DNA of 64,000 nt, taken from the NCBI GenBank assembly GCA_934447715.1, contig CAKSER010000007.1:12856-76855 (forward strand). Reading direction: 5' to 3'. Origin of the DNA: an uncultured Eubacteriales bacterium. Its GTDB lineage: Bacteria > Bacillota > Clostridia > Oscillospirales > CAG-272. Under the pieces are notes generated by a model. The model saw nothing but the letters and a program-made list of their open reading frames with translations, did no database searches and was not told where the DNA came from. The first letter of the stretch is position 1, and each line of letters starts with the position of its first letter. Of the stretch, positions 16,905 through 24,671 are shown in pieces. Position numbers and translations under genes: made by a program.

Positions 16905-16933
16905 ATCATAACACACCTTTTTTTGTTTGTCAA
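16905..16933 (-). promoter_or_regulatory. Promoter of pheST
   Basis: Minus strand TTGACA, 17-base spacer, TATGAT, ending about 58 bases upstream of the pheS ATG. Confidence 0.85.
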
Positions 16934-17191
16934 TTACGACCTGCCCCGAAATGTGCTGCTATACTGACAAAAATCCTGCTCTGCAAACTTTTGGGGCTGT
17001 TGTCCATCCGTTCTGCGCACGGATGCGGATATTGCAGCAGCAAAAGCCGGATTTATCGCCGCTTCAGACGCTTTCGTGCCGCTTTTGTGTTTACGCCGCT
17101 TTTCGGTGGGCTTTTTTTGACGAAGTCGGGATGAATCTGCCGCAGAAGCTTTGATGCAGTTCCCGGATAAAGAAGATATTTCATATCATGG
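16934..17191. other. Intergenic region between pheS and pfkA
   Basis: No coding frame with family character. It contains a repeated word GCCGCTTTT (near 17055, 17081 and 17093) but no terminator or T-box motif that I can see. Confidence 0.5.
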
Positions 17192-17220
17192 TTGATTTTT
17201 TCAAAAATGTGTATTATTAT
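17192..17220 (+). promoter_or_regulatory. Promoter of pfkA
   Basis: TTGATT, 17-base spacer, TATTAT, followed by a 65-base leader to the TTG start of pfkA. Confidence 0.7.
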
Positions 17221-17285
17221 TAAAATAGAGGTCAATATATATAGTAAGGATAAAAAATTCTTACCATATAAGGAGAAGAAAGTAA

Positions 17286-18386
17286 TTGGCCGAAAACAGA
17301 CGATTTAAGAGGATAGGTGTTCTGACCTCCGGAGGGGACGCACCGGGGATGAATGCCGCGCTTCGCGCCGTGACAAGATATGCGGCGCAGAAGGGAGTCG
17401 AGGTCTGCGGAGTATATGAGGGGTATAAGGGGCTTATTACCGGAGACGGATATATAAGGCAGCTTTACCCGAAGGATGTGTCGAATATCGTAAACAAGGG
17501 CGGCACGGTGCTGTACTGCGCAAGATGCGACGAATTCCGCAAGGAGAGCGGAGTTATAAAGGCTGTCGAAAACTGCCGCAGATTCGGTCTTGACGGAATG
17601 ATAACGATAGGCGGCGACGGAACCTTTCGGGGCGCCTCGGATCTTTGCAGGCTGGGCGTTCCCTGTATAGGCATTCCGGCGACGATCGATAACGACATAA
17701 CCTGTACCGACTACAGCATCGGCTTTGATACCGCGGTAAATACGGTTATCGAAAATGTGGATAAGCTGAGGGACACCTGCGAATCGCATGCAAGATGCAG
17801 CGTTGTCGAGGTTATGGGAAGAAAGGCAGGATATATCGCCTTGAATTCCGCAATTGCCGTCGGGGCTACCGCCGTACTTATTGCCGAGGACAGGGAGACA
17901 GGGCAGGAGCACGCAATACAGGCGATAAAAAGAGAAAGGCAGCTCGGAAAGCGCAACTTTATTGTCATCGTGTCGGAGGGAATCAGCGTCAATTCCGAGG
18001 AGGTCGCAAAAAGGATCGAAACAGAGACCGGCGTTGAGACAAAGTTCGCAAGGCTTGCACATATAATAAGAGGAGGTTCTCCGACCTTCAGGGACAGAAG
18101 AGCCGGAGCGGAAATGGCTGTTGCGGCAATCGATCTGCTGCTCCAGGGCAGGGAAAACCGATTCGTCTGCGAAAGAAACCGGAAAATCTGTTCGGCAGAT
18201 ATCGGGGAGGCGATCACGACCGACCGGATGTATAAAAGCAGCTTTGTCGACAAGACCGACTTTGATGTCTCGGAGCTCGACGGATTTTCAAAGGAGCAGA
18301 TCGAAAAAATGAAGGAGTTCTGCATGATGCGCAAAACCGAAATGCAGCGCCTTTCAAAAATCGCGGAAAGCATTTCAAATTATTGA
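17286..18386 (+). CDS. pfkA: 6-phosphofructokinase
   Basis: Glycolytic enzyme phosphorylating fructose 6-phosphate. Motifs are GVLTSGGDAPGMNAA at the start, MITIGGDGTFRG, PATIDNDI (the catalytic Asp; the usual PGTIDND has Ala for Gly here), DTAVNTV and VEVMGRKAGY. GGDG rather than GGDD points to ATP as donor. The 366 residues exceed the common 320 through a C-terminal extension after about residue 325. The start is TTG at 17286: the preceding in-frame codon is a stop, and AAGGAGAAG lies about 8 bases upstream. Confidence 0.93.
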   Translation: MAENRRFKRIGVLTSGGDAPGMNAALRAVTRYAAQKGVEVCGVYEGYKGLITGDGYIRQLYPKDVSNIVNKGGTVLYCARCDEFRKESGVIKAVENCRRFGLDGMITIGGDGTFRGASDLCRLGVPCIGIPATIDNDITCTDYSIGFDTAVNTVIENVDKLRDTCESHARCSVVEVMGRKAGYIALNSAIAVGATAVLIAEDRETGQEHAIQAIKRERQLGKRNFIVIVSEGISVNSEEVAKRIETETGVETKFARLAHIIRGGSPTFRDRRAGAEMAVAAIDLLLQGRENRFVCERNRKICSADIGEAITTDRMYKSSFVDKTDFDVSELDGFSKEQIEKMKEFCMMRKTEMQRLSKIAESISNY

Positions 18387-18479
18387 GTTATTGAGCTTTA
18401 ATAAAAAAGCATAGGTCAGTCCGGCTGACATTTTAACTAAAACAGACATCTGAAAATAAATCGGATCGGAGATGGTGTA

Positions 18480-19589
18480 ATGAATAACGGAAATAACGGA
18501 AATCAGGGAAACGACAGAAAATCGGTTACACAGGGACGCGTGCCGGTAAAAAAATATGTAAAGAAAAAGCAGAATAATACGCTTCCGCTAGTCCTTGCGA
18601 TAATTATTTCGGTTTTGGTGGTTGCTGCATTTGTAATCGCAATACTTACGGCGGCGGGAACGATCGACCTTTTCGGAAAAGGAAACGGCGATACAACGGC
18701 AGGAATCGAAACAAAGGACCCGGAAAAAACCGGACCGTCCGATAATACATCGAATGCGGAGGATACCGGAAATCCGGGAAATGAAAGTGACGATATACCG
18801 AGCCCGGACAAGGTAAGCTATAAATTCCTTGAGTTAAATCCCGAGGACATTAAAAAGGGCGACCTTGTATTGATCGACGCAGAGCACGGAATCGACGTGC
18901 CGAAGCAGGATGAGATGGTCAATGTGTACGCATTCAAGACAAAGGATTACGGCCTTGATTCGTCTACTATGTATCTTAAGCAGAGCACGGTCGAAAACTT
19001 GAATAAGATGATGGAGGCATTTGCCGCAGATAATCCGGAATTAACAGATGTAATTGTAAAATACGGATTCAGAACCTTTGAGGAGCAGGACAGCTACTTC
19101 AAGGCAGGAAAGAGCACGACAGAGGCAGGACACAGCGATTATCATTCCGGAGCTTCCTTTACTTTAAAGATATACAGGCAGGGGAAGGGCACACTTTCGA
19201 TAGACGATGTCGGAGGAGATTATATGTGGCTCGGAAGAAATTGCTACCGCTACGGCTTTGTCCAGAGATATCCGAGCGAAAAGTCGAAGATAACCGGATT
19301 CAAGAACGAAAACTGGCTCATGAGATATGTAGGAGTTCCGCACGCGACATATATGTACGACTATAACCTCTGCCTTGAGGAATATCTTGAGGACATGAGA
19401 AACAACCACTCCTATCAGGACGAGCACGCAAAGGTCACCTGCGACGACGGTACCGAATATGAAATATACTACGTCGGCGCGACGACCGCCGGAACGACAA
19501 AGATCCCGGTTCCGGAAAACCGCGAATATACAATTTCGGGAGATAACATGAGCGGATTTATCGTCGCGGTTAACCTCGGAAAGAAATAA
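18480..19589 (+). CDS. VanY-like D,D-carboxypeptidase family protein, probably inactive
   Basis: A single-pass membrane protein of 369 residues: Asn/Gly/Lys-rich start, membrane segment (about 38-60), acidic Pro/Asp/Thr linker, and a C-terminal domain resembling VanY/LdcB. Family landmarks remain: GFRTFEEQDSYF, HSDYHSGASF and ENWLMRYVGVPHATYM. The usual zinc ligands do not. S-x-H-x-x-G-x-A-x-D reads SDYHSGASFT (His to Tyr, Asp to Thr), and E-x-W-H reads ENWL (His to Leu). I infer a cell-wall-binding or regulatory pseudoenzyme. GGAG precedes the ATG. Confidence 0.75.
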   Translation: MNNGNNGNQGNDRKSVTQGRVPVKKYVKKKQNNTLPLVLAIIISVLVVAAFVIAILTAAGTIDLFGKGNGDTTAGIETKDPEKTGPSDNTSNAEDTGNPGNESDDIPSPDKVSYKFLELNPEDIKKGDLVLIDAEHGIDVPKQDEMVNVYAFKTKDYGLDSSTMYLKQSTVENLNKMMEAFAADNPELTDVIVKYGFRTFEEQDSYFKAGKSTTEAGHSDYHSGASFTLKIYRQGKGTLSIDDVGGDYMWLGRNCYRYGFVQRYPSEKSKITGFKNENWLMRYVGVPHATYMYDYNLCLEEYLEDMRNNHSYQDEHAKVTCDDGTEYEIYYVGATTAGTTKIPVPENREYTISGDNMSGFIVAVNLGKK

Positions 19590-19629
19590 AAGAAATAAAA
19601 AGCAATGCACCGATAATGCATGAGCATAC

Positions 19630-19679
19630 GCAGCAAGCCGGAGGAAAGAAAAATCCTCCTCCGGTTTGCTGCTTTTTTT
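19630..19679 (+). terminator. Strong rho-independent terminator
   Basis: A 16-pair stem, GCAGCAAGCCGGAGGA (19630-19645) with TCCTCCGGTTTGCTGC (19657-19672), followed by seven Ts. Confidence 0.95.
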
Positions 19680-19710
19680 GTCTGATTATATTCAATTATT
19701 CACTTTAAAA

Positions 19711-19810
19711 TGAATATATTCAACATCAAAATATTCACAAACCGCGATTGTACAAGCGTTTACGAGCGATTTTTGAATGCAGCCCAAAAAAACATTGAAT
19801 ATTTTTTCAA
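19711..19810 (+). promoter_or_regulatory. Candidate operator sites upstream of the amino-acid ABC operon
   Basis: The region is rich in TTGAAT/ATTCA words. TGAATATATTCA (19711-19722) is a perfect palindrome. TTGAATATTTTTTCAA (19795-19810) differs at one position from the ARG-box core TGAATWWWWATTCA and ends 18 bases before the -35. An ArgR-like regulator is a guess. Confidence 0.4.
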
Positions 19811-19828
19811 AAAATTGCATAAAAGTAC

Positions 19829-19856
19829 TTGACAAATGAAAAAAAGGGTGTATAAT
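19829..19856 (+). promoter_or_regulatory. Promoter of the amino-acid ABC operon
   Basis: TTGACA, 16-base spacer, TATAAT, 47 bases before the binding-protein ATG. Confidence 0.9.
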
Positions 19857-19903
19857 TAGGAGCATCAAAAAAATAAATCGGAAATTCGAAAGGAAATAAA
19901 GAG

Positions 19904-20764
19904 ATGAAGGTATCAGTAAAAATTCTTGCGCTTGTCATGGCACTTGTACTTGCCGTTCCGGCACTCGTTGCCTGCGGTGGAAAAAAGGATAAGGTTACGG
20001 CAAAGGTAATCGACATTGAGCTTACAAACGAGGATTACGCATTCGGAGTAGATAAGGATCAGCCCGAGCTTCTTGCAAGCGTAAACGAATTTATCAAGGA
20101 GATAAAGGACAACGGCAAACTCGACGAGATCTGCAACAAGTATTTCGGTGACGGCACACCGACACCGGTCACCTCCGCAGCACTTGATGAGTCCAAGGAT
20201 CAGCTTGTTGTTGCAACAAACGCAGCATTTGAACCGTTTGAGTATATGGACGGAGACAAGTATCTCGGAATCGATATGGAAATTGCAGCACTCCTTGCAG
20301 AAAAGCTCGGCAAAGAGCTTGTTATAAGCAACATGGACTTCGATGCAGTCTGCCTCTCTGTCGGCCAGCACAAGTGCGATGTAGCAATGGCGGGTCTTAC
20401 CGTAAAGGAAAGCCGTCTTGAATATGTCACCTTCTCGGATACATACTACAAGGCAGCACAGAAGCTGATTGTAAGGAGTGACGATACCGCATTCGACGCA
20501 TGCAAGACTGCAGAGGATGTTGTAAAGATTCTCGATACACTCACAAGTGATACAAAGATCGGTGCACAGAACGGAACAACCGGAGCGCTCTACATCAAGG
20601 GCGACGAGGAGATGGAGTTTAAAGGACTTAAGGCAACAGCTGTCGGATATAAGAACGGCTCTCTTGCAGTGTCCGATATGCTTAACGGCAATATCCAGTA
20701 TGTAATCATCGACGCAGCTCCGGCAGACGCGATTACAAAGGCTGTTAATAGTGTAAACGGCTGA
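19904..20764 (+). CDS. Amino-acid ABC transporter substrate-binding lipoprotein, circularly permuted
   Basis: Lipid-anchored binding protein of a polar amino-acid uptake system. The 286 residues start with a signal peptide and lipobox LVAC (Cys24). The order of the SBP_bac_3 fold is unusual. Residues about 36-83 (IDIELTNEDYAFGVDKDQ, LDEICNKYFG) match what normally ends this family. The normal beginning, DQLVVATNAAFEPFEYMDG, only appears at residue 99, and the protein stops at VIIDAAPADAITKA, where the missing end would follow. GTTG and SRLEYVTFSDTYY are standard. The substrate is not determinable; the fold suggests arginine, glutamine or cystine type. Confidence 0.88.
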   Translation: MKVSVKILALVMALVLAVPALVACGGKKDKVTAKVIDIELTNEDYAFGVDKDQPELLASVNEFIKEIKDNGKLDEICNKYFGDGTPTPVTSAALDESKDQLVVATNAAFEPFEYMDGDKYLGIDMEIAALLAEKLGKELVISNMDFDAVCLSVGQHKCDVAMAGLTVKESRLEYVTFSDTYYKAAQKLIVRSDDTAFDACKTAEDVVKILDTLTSDTKIGAQNGTTGALYIKGDEEMEFKGLKATAVGYKNGSLAVSDMLNGNIQYVIIDAAPADAITKAVNSVNG

Positions 20765-20796
20765 TAAAGCAAAAAAGACAGATCTGATTTTAACGG

Positions 20797-20826
20797 AAAC
20801 TGCCGCATATTTCCTTGCGGCGGTTT
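20797..20826 (+). terminator. Intercistronic attenuating hairpin
   Basis: AAACTGCCGC pairs with GCGGCGGTTT (ten pairs) between the binding protein and permease genes, followed by CTTTC rather than a full T-run. Such partial terminators usually give more binding protein than membrane components. Confidence 0.6.
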
Positions 20827-20888
20827 CTTTCGGTCTTTCCCCGGTATTGCTTTCCCGGGATAACTTGAATTTTGAAAGGTAAAACACA

Positions 20889-21599
20889 ATGGGTGATTTT
20901 GCAAAGAAACTCGAAACCTTCTGGCAGGTGTTTATATATTCGGGTGGCTACAGAGAGGTTCTTAAGGGCCTGAAGAACACGGCGGTAATCGCGGTGCTCG
21001 GACTTGTTATCGGAATTGTTGTAGGAACCCTGCTTGCGACCGCAAAGGTCCTTCCGAGGTACAAAAGGCTGCCGAAGATTTTAAACGGGATTGCGTCCTT
21101 CTATGTCAGCCTGTTCCGCGGAACGCCTATGGTCGTTCAGCTTCTGGTATTTTATTATGTCCTTTTGCCGATAATAGGAGTTAGGATTCCGTCGGTCACG
21201 GTTGCGACGATCGTCTTCGGTCTGAACAGCGGAGCCTATGTCTGTGAGATCATGAGATCCGGAATCATGTCGGTCGACCAGGGGCAGATGGAGGGCGGAA
21301 GATCGGTCGGCTTAAGCTACGGGACGACGATGGTCATGATAGTAATTCCGCAGGCGGTAAAAAACATTCTTCCGACGCTCGGAAACGAGTTTATCACGCT
21401 GATCAAGGAGACCTCGGTCGTAAGCTTTATCGGAGCCACTGACCTTTATGTCGCCTTTAACAATATCGGCTCGAACAGCTATGAATTCATGGTTCCGTAC
21501 CTGACAATGGCGGTTATTTATATCGTTTTGGTGCTGATAATCAGCGGACTTATAAAAATGCTTGAAAGGAGCCTGAGGAAAAGTGATAGAGGTAATTGA
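20889..21599 (+). CDS. Amino-acid ABC transporter permease
   Basis: Membrane subunit of the HisMQ type, 236 residues, with about five helices. It shows the family's ATPase-coupling EAA-like loop EGGRSVGLSYGTTMVMIVIPQAVKNILPTLGNEFI, cited here by its ends EGGRSVGLSYG and PQAVKNILP, and the early SLFRGTPMVVQLLVFYY block. AAAGGT precedes the ATG. It overlaps the ATPase gene by 17 bases, so the two are translationally coupled. Confidence 0.93.
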   Translation: MGDFAKKLETFWQVFIYSGGYREVLKGLKNTAVIAVLGLVIGIVVGTLLATAKVLPRYKRLPKILNGIASFYVSLFRGTPMVVQLLVFYYVLLPIIGVRIPSVTVATIVFGLNSGAYVCEIMRSGIMSVDQGQMEGGRSVGLSYGTTMVMIVIPQAVKNILPTLGNEFITLIKETSVVSFIGATDLYVAFNNIGSNSYEFMVPYLTMAVIYIVLVLIISGLIKMLERSLRKSDRGN

Positions 21600-22377
21600 T
21601 CTTTGCAAAAACTACGGCGATCTGAAGGTTCTGAAGAATATAAACATGAAGATCGAAAAGGGAGAAAAAGTCGTTGTCATCGGCCCGTCCGGCTCCGGAA
21701 AGTCGACATTTTTAAGATGTCTTAACTGCATGGAGGATCCTACCTCCGGAAGCATAATCTTCAACGGCGTCGATATTGCCGACATGTCGGTCGATATCAA
21801 TATCCACCGCCAGAAGATGGGAATGGTGTTCCAGCATTTCAATCTGTTCAATAATAAAACGGTAATCCAGAATATAATGCTCGCACCGGTCTATATCGAA
21901 AATAAAAGGATGAAAAAGCTCAGAAGAGAGAAATTCTTCGGCAAAAAGGTCGAAGAGGAGATCAAGAGCAAGAAGCAGATTACAGAGGAGGCGCACAAGC
22001 GCGCTGTCGAGCTGCTTAAAAAGATCGGACTCGAGTCGAAGGCGGATGTGTATCCGTCGCAGCTTTCCGGAGGACAGAAGCAGAGGGTTGCGATTGTAAG
22101 ATCGCTTGCAATGAATCCGGATGTGATTCTTTTTGACGAGCCGACCTCCGCGCTCGACCCGGAGATGGTAGGAGAGGTTCTTGAGCTGATGAAAAGCCTT
22201 GCCGAATCCGGAATGACGATGGTTGTCGTCACACATGAGATGGGCTTTGCACGCGAGGTGGCAACAAGGGTCGTCTTTATGGATGACGGAAGAATCGTCG
22301 AGGAGGCTCCGCCGAAGGAGTTTTTCGAAAACCCCAAGAACCCGAGATTAAAGGAATTTTTGTCAAAGGTTCTATAA
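21583..22377 (+). CDS. Amino-acid ABC transporter ATP-binding protein
   Basis: Energy-coupling ATPase of the GlnQ/HisP type, 264 residues. Walker A is GPSGSGKST (34-42), Q-loop Gln84, signature LSGGQ (161-165), Walker B VILFDE (181-186), and the switch His is in VVVTHEMGFA. Between Q-loop and signature lies a Lys/Glu-rich insertion (about 106-133, KRMKKLRREKFFGKKVEEE) absent from GlnQ. The start is GTG at 21583 inside the permease end, with GAGGAA upstream. Confidence 0.94.
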   Translation: MIEVIDLCKNYGDLKVLKNINMKIEKGEKVVVIGPSGSGKSTFLRCLNCMEDPTSGSIIFNGVDIADMSVDINIHRQKMGMVFQHFNLFNNKTVIQNIMLAPVYIENKRMKKLRREKFFGKKVEEEIKSKKQITEEAHKRAVELLKKIGLESKADVYPSQLSGGQKQRVAIVRSLAMNPDVILFDEPTSALDPEMVGEVLELMKSLAESGMTMVVVTHEMGFAREVATRVVFMDDGRIVEEAPPKEFFENPKNPRLKEFLSKVL

Positions 22378-22387
22378 TCGCAGGCGG

Positions 22388-22500
22388 AGGATATCTTCAG
22401 CCTAAGCAGGCTTTTAAAGCCGAGGGCGGTAAGAAGCAGCAAGGGGTGGAAAAGAACGGCAAGGAGCGGCAAGGGATGGAAAAGAGCGAAAAAGGGCGGT
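22388..22500 (+). repeat. Purine-rich degenerate repeats after the ABC operon
   Basis: Eleven bases after the ATPase stop. Two adjacent 30-base units (22435-22464 and 22465-22494) agree at about 24 of 30 positions and share GCAAGGGRTGGAAAAGA. The stretch begins with GGATATCTTCAGCCTAA, found almost identically at 44750. Confidence 0.7.
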
Positions 22501-22579
22501 GAAAACGTCGATTTCGCTGATGCCGATCCGTATAAAACCGAAATCCGTATAAATTTAAATAAAAATTTAAATAAAAATG

Positions 22580-22612
22580 CAGCCAAGGCAGAGATGCCCT
22601 GGCTGTATTTTT
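22580..22612. terminator. Terminator between convergent genes
   Basis: CAGCCAAGGCA pairs with TGCCCTGGCTG (one mismatch), followed by TATTTTTG on the plus strand and preceded by A-rich DNA that gives Ts on the minus strand. Confidence 0.8.
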
Positions 22613-22630
22613 GTCTTCGGCTGTATTAGC

Positions 22631-23062
22631 TTAGGTGTCCGAAAAATCGAGCTCCTCGAACTCTTCCGATAAGTCCGCGTCCGCGCCCGCATCAGAGGAT
22701 GTGTCCGGATTCGAGGCAGTGTCTGTATCCGCATTATCTTTTAAATCAGTGTCAGGCTCTGCGCCTGCCATGTCCGGTTCTGTTTCCGTGTCCGGCTCCG
22801 GATTCGGGTCCGATTCGCCGGTCGAGCCGTCAGACAGCGAATCAGCATCGCCGCACAAACAACCGTCCTTCGGTTTTTTCGGCATGTTCATTACCGCGGA
22901 AAGCCCTGCGGCAACTGCCGAAATGACAAGACCCATGACTGTGTTTTTCATATAGTCGAAATTCTCCGGAGATGACGAAACAATATAAATCAGGTTGGCT
23001 GCGACATAACCGAGCGCTGCCTGAACAAAGGTTCTTGCCGCACGCTTCAGCATTTCTTTCAT
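22631..23062 (-). CDS. Holin-like small membrane protein with acidic tail
   Basis: A 143-residue protein with two hydrophobic segments (about 12-30 and 40-60) after a basic start MKEMLKRAARTFVQ. It ends in a long acidic tail of Asp/Glu/Pro/Ser/Thr with PDTD- and NPDT-type repeats. The two-helix layout and position directly after an amidase that lacks a signal peptide resemble a phage holin-endolysin cassette. No other phage gene is nearby. I cannot name the holin family; it may be a cellular relative. Confidence 0.6.
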   Translation of the reverse strand: MKEMLKRAARTFVQAALGYVAANLIYIVSSSPENFDYMKNTVMGLVISAVAAGLSAVMNMPKKPKDGCLCGDADSLSDGSTGESDPNPEPDTETEPDMAGAEPDTDLKDNADTDTASNPDTSSDAGADADLSEEFEELDFSDT

Positions 23063-23129
23063 GTTTTTTCTGTCCTTTCTTTAATTTGCTTGTTATTTTT
23101 CCCTGCCGGATTAAGACAGGTTACGATTC

Positions 23130-24347
23130 TTATTTAGTAAGATTTGTGATATCCACCCAGGTGTTGATTCCGGTAAGAACGATTCCGCCCTTAACGCTCT
23201 GCTTCTTGCCGAGGAGAACGCAGGCTCTTCCGCCCTTGATAACCGGCTTGCCTTTGGATTCGGTCTGTGTGATTATGTGAATAAAATCGTTCTTTACCCA
23301 GTCCGGAATCGTCGAGCCGCCAGGATAGTAGACAAGCGCCTCCTTTTTGATTTTTACCGTGTCGCCGACCTTAAAGGCGCGCGTTTCGCTTTCCGGCTTC
23401 TTTTCTGCCTTTATATCCGACGGCGCAACCCAGCCGTATACCGACGAATCGCCGGATTTGTCGGCAATCAGGTGGATCGGGTATATCTGATCCTTTTGCG
23501 GCGTTTTGATTACTCTTGTGACTGTTGCCCTGCCCGGCTTTGCAGGATGAGCTGCTGCACCTTTGTAGCTTGCCGTGTGATGCTCCTTTCCGACAAATAA
23601 AACCGTGTCTCCTACAGCAAGCCCGGATATATCCTGCTTTTCATCCTGCTTGCCGTCATTTTTGCTGCCGTTTTTGTCATCTGCTTTGTTATCTGTTTTA
23701 CCGTCGGATTTTCCGGTGCCCGAATCACCCTTCTTTTCCTCATCGGTCTGCGTCGGAATCGTCTGATCCTTCTTTGGCTTAAGCCCGAGCACTTCGACGA
23801 TCGAAATTGCCATTTCGTGCGCAATTTCCTTCGGGTTGTTGTAAAGATATCTGCAGGTGGGCTCGTAGGAGTGGAAGTTTGTTTCGATCAGCACCGGTGT
23901 GATTTTGAGCTTCTTCGGTTCTCTTAACTCTCCGTAGCCGTAGCCGTTAAACACCTGCATTCCGTCGATAAAGCTGTTTGCGCGGTTGGATTTGATGCTG
24001 CAGGCCGCGTCGAGCCTCTGCTGAATTGAGCGTGTAAGACGCTTGCTTAGCTCGTCACTGCCGTGATAATATCCGACGCAGCCGGTCGCATATGCACCGA
24101 TTACACCGGAAGAATTGCTGTGAATTGCAATATAGACATCGGCACCGACTTTTTTTGCCTCCTCCGGCCTCCCGGTATAGCTGCCGTTCTTGTCGAACAC
24201 GGTCGGATATACCGGATTGCAGTCGTATTTTTTCAGCTCTGAGATCAAAGCCTTTGCAATCGGCTCCATGAGCATCTTCTCTGTCACCTTGTCAATGCAG
24301 GTCTTGTTATACTGGTTTGACGGAGACAGATATATTGTTTTTCCCAT
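23130..24347 (-). CDS. N-acetylmuramoyl-L-alanine amidase with SH3-like repeats
   Basis: Predicted peptidoglycan hydrolase of the Amidase_3 family, 405 residues. Zinc-site blocks are MGKTIYLSPSNQYN, EEAKKVGADVYIAIHSNS and TPVLIETNFHSY (catalytic Glu). A Lys/Asp linker at about 200-235 leads to two SH3-like segments (GLAVGDTVLFVG and AFKVGDTVKIKK) that could bind cell wall. There is no signal peptide, which is the endolysin arrangement, and a holin-like gene follows 67 bases downstream. Confidence 0.85.
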   Translation of the reverse strand: MGKTIYLSPSNQYNKTCIDKVTEKMLMEPIAKALISELKKYDCNPVYPTVFDKNGSYTGRPEEAKKVGADVYIAIHSNSSGVIGAYATGCVGYYHGSDELSKRLTRSIQQRLDAACSIKSNRANSFIDGMQVFNGYGYGELREPKKLKITPVLIETNFHSYEPTCRYLYNNPKEIAHEMAISIVEVLGLKPKKDQTIPTQTDEEKKGDSGTGKSDGKTDNKADDKNGSKNDGKQDEKQDISGLAVGDTVLFVGKEHHTASYKGAAAHPAKPGRATVTRVIKTPQKDQIYPIHLIADKSGDSSVYGWVAPSDIKAEKKPESETRAFKVGDTVKIKKEALVYYPGGSTIPDWVKNDFIHIITQTESKGKPVIKGGRACVLLGKKQSVKGGIVLTGINTWVDITNLTK

Positions 24348-24359
24348 AAAAATATCGTT

Positions 24360-24584
24360 TGTCCTTTCTTTGTAGTTTTTGTCCCTGTAAAAAAAGCTCT
24401 GCTTTTATAAGTGTATGCAGAACAAAAAAATATGTAAGTCAACCCGGGACAGGAGCAAAAAAACGCCGCACCGCTTTTCTGCTCCCGATAAAAGCATAAT
24501 ATAAAAAGAAAAAAATTTCGTCCCGGATTTTTTTCGCACACTTTGCAGCCGATTTTCACTTTTTTTGAAAATAACAAAATAATA
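24360..24584. other. Intergenic region between divergent genes
   Basis: A/T-rich. Apart from the plus-strand promoter at its right edge I see only a weak minus-strand TTGACT near 24440 without a convincing -10 for the amidase gene. Confidence 0.4.
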
Positions 24585-24613
24585 TTGAAAAAGAAGGGCG
24601 TGTTTGATATAAT
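24585..24613 (+). promoter_or_regulatory. Promoter of the isomerase-like gene
   Basis: TTGAAA, 17-base spacer ending in TGA, TATAAT. The ATG is 59 bases downstream. Confidence 0.88.
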
Positions 24614-24671
24614 TAAATGATGAAAAGCGGACGATCCGCCGAAAAAGAGATAAATATAAGGAGTAAATATA

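Noticed and set aside
16847..17285. A T-box in the pheST leader
   Set aside because: No T-box core, specifier loop or antiterminator was found, and the promoter is too close to the gene.
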